DNA of 64,000 nt from Nitrosopumilus sp. (GTDB lineage: Archaea > Thermoproteota > Nitrososphaeria > Nitrososphaerales > Nitrosopumilaceae), in contig NZ_JAILWA010000005.1 of NCBI RefSeq assembly GCF_025699255.1, forward strand, positions 33,611 to 97,610. The letters run 5' to 3'. Shown here in pieces: positions 63,632 through 64,000 of the stretch (its first letter is position 1; every line of letters begins with the position of its first letter). The notes under the pieces are model-generated. The model did not search any database. It was given only the letters and a program-made list of their open reading frames with translations, and was not told the origin of the DNA. A program made the position numbers and the translations under genes.

Positions 63632-64000
63632 ATGTCTCAAGAATTAGAACGCGTTTATACAATTAATTTAGGTAAAGTAAAGCTTTCACAATCCCAACAT
63701 AGATCTGTAAGAGCAATTAACATGATTAGAGAATTTGCTCAACATCACATGAAAGTTGAGACAATCAAAATTGAAGAAGATTTAGCTCATGAAGTTTGGT
63801 CAAAAGGAGTTCGTAATCCTCCAAGAAAAATTAGAGTTAGAATGAGTAAAACTGAGGATGGTTATGTTCTTGTTTCTAGATATGATGAAGATGCTGAATC
63901 TAAAGTAACTCCTGAAAAAGAAACCAAAAAAGTTTCTGATAAGGTAGAAGAACCAGCTAAAGAAGCACCAAAGAAAGAAGAACCAGCTAAAGAAGCACCA
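63632..64000 (+). CDS. rpl31e: Ribosomal protein L31e, C-terminally extended, cut by window end
   Basis: The first ~90 residues are L31e (ERVYTINLGKVKLSQSQHRS, VRAINMIREFAQHHMKVETI). A Lys/Glu/Pro/Ala tail follows with a repeated EEPAKEAP unit (EEPAKEAPKKEEPAKEAP) that runs off the end at 64000. No stop is seen, so the full length is unknown. Confidence 0.95.
   Translation, partial: MSQELERVYTINLGKVKLSQSQHRSVRAINMIREFAQHHMKVETIKIEEDLAHEVWSKGVRNPPRKIRVRMSKTEDGYVLVSRYDEDAESKVTPEKETKKVSDKVEEPAKEAPKKEEPAKEAP

Overview
The window comes from a low-GC ammonia-oxidizing archaeon of the Nitrosopumilus type (phylum Nitrososphaerota/Thaumarchaeota). The evidence is a eukaryote-type topoisomerase IB, an archaeal proteasome alpha subunit, DnaG primase, ribosomal proteins L31e and L39e, archaeal riboflavin kinase and FAD synthase, diphthine synthase, and a LysW carrier-protein pathway. 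Next to each other lie the ADP-forming 3-hydroxypropionyl-CoA synthetase and crotonyl-CoA hydratase/3-hydroxypropionyl-CoA dehydratase types of the thaumarchaeal 3HP/4HB carbon-fixation cycle. Blue-copper proteins and many W-rich secreted modules agree with this. Many genes start a short distance (about 24-30 nt) after a TATA-like box A, as in leaderless archaeal mRNAs, and TTG starts are frequent.

Layout. 1-9.4 kb: the end of a sensor kinase and its response regulator, a divergent regulator/microprotein locus sharing one palindromic TATA box, large secreted Ca-binding and Ig-like surface proteins, a PiT phosphate transporter with its PhoU-like (DUF47) partner, and the decayed C-terminus of a universal stress protein. 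9.9-13.1 kb: a methyltransferase/NTF2-like pair, an RHH-type regulator divergent from an OsmC gene with tandem TGATATCA operators between them, and a small HTH regulator. 13.2-22.6 kb is the accessory zone. It holds a secreted blue-copper protein and a strikingly dense set of very small Cys/His-rich (zinc-ribbon and zinc-finger-like) proteins, many with overlapping start and stop codons. It also holds small basic and coiled-coil proteins, a GNAT acetyltransferase, a large secreted papain-like protein and an Hsp20 gene with repeated upstream elements. 22.8-32.3 kb: intron-containing tRNA-Met(CAT), topoisomerase IB, an SDR, a DUF1998 helicase divergent from a DNA methylase, TatA, a divergent PII protein, an MFS transporter with a UbiE-like methyltransferase, and proteasome alpha.

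32.4-46 kb is mostly core metabolism: glutamate dehydrogenase, the 3HP-CoA synthetase/dehydratase pair, a cupredoxin, regulators, IscA-type Fe-S protein, DnaG, RibK and the FAD synthase, and a diphthine synthase-DUF357 fusion. 44.6-53.8 kb is one long minus-strand amino-acid block. One half (homocitrate synthase-like, LysW ending EDWGQ, LysX, LysK) looks like the lysine branch. The other half (ArgG, LysW ending EDWGE, ArgX/LysX, LysY, LysZ, LysJ, Lrp) looks like the arginine or shared branch. 53.9-56.4 kb is an ABC importer of the nitrate/sulfonate/taurine class. 58.6-62.9 kb holds a two-protein B12-dependent methionine synthase (split MetH) and a MetF-like protein. The window closes with a CoA-type Nudix hydrolase and rpl39e-rpl31e.

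The least-explained and most interesting content is the microprotein zone at 14.4-18.0 and 22.1-22.5 kb. It contains at least two paralogous families (about 31 aa CxxC...CxC and about 60 aa C6HC-type). Also notable are the several clear palindromic operators and the LysW copy whose C-terminal residue is Gln instead of the acceptor Glu.
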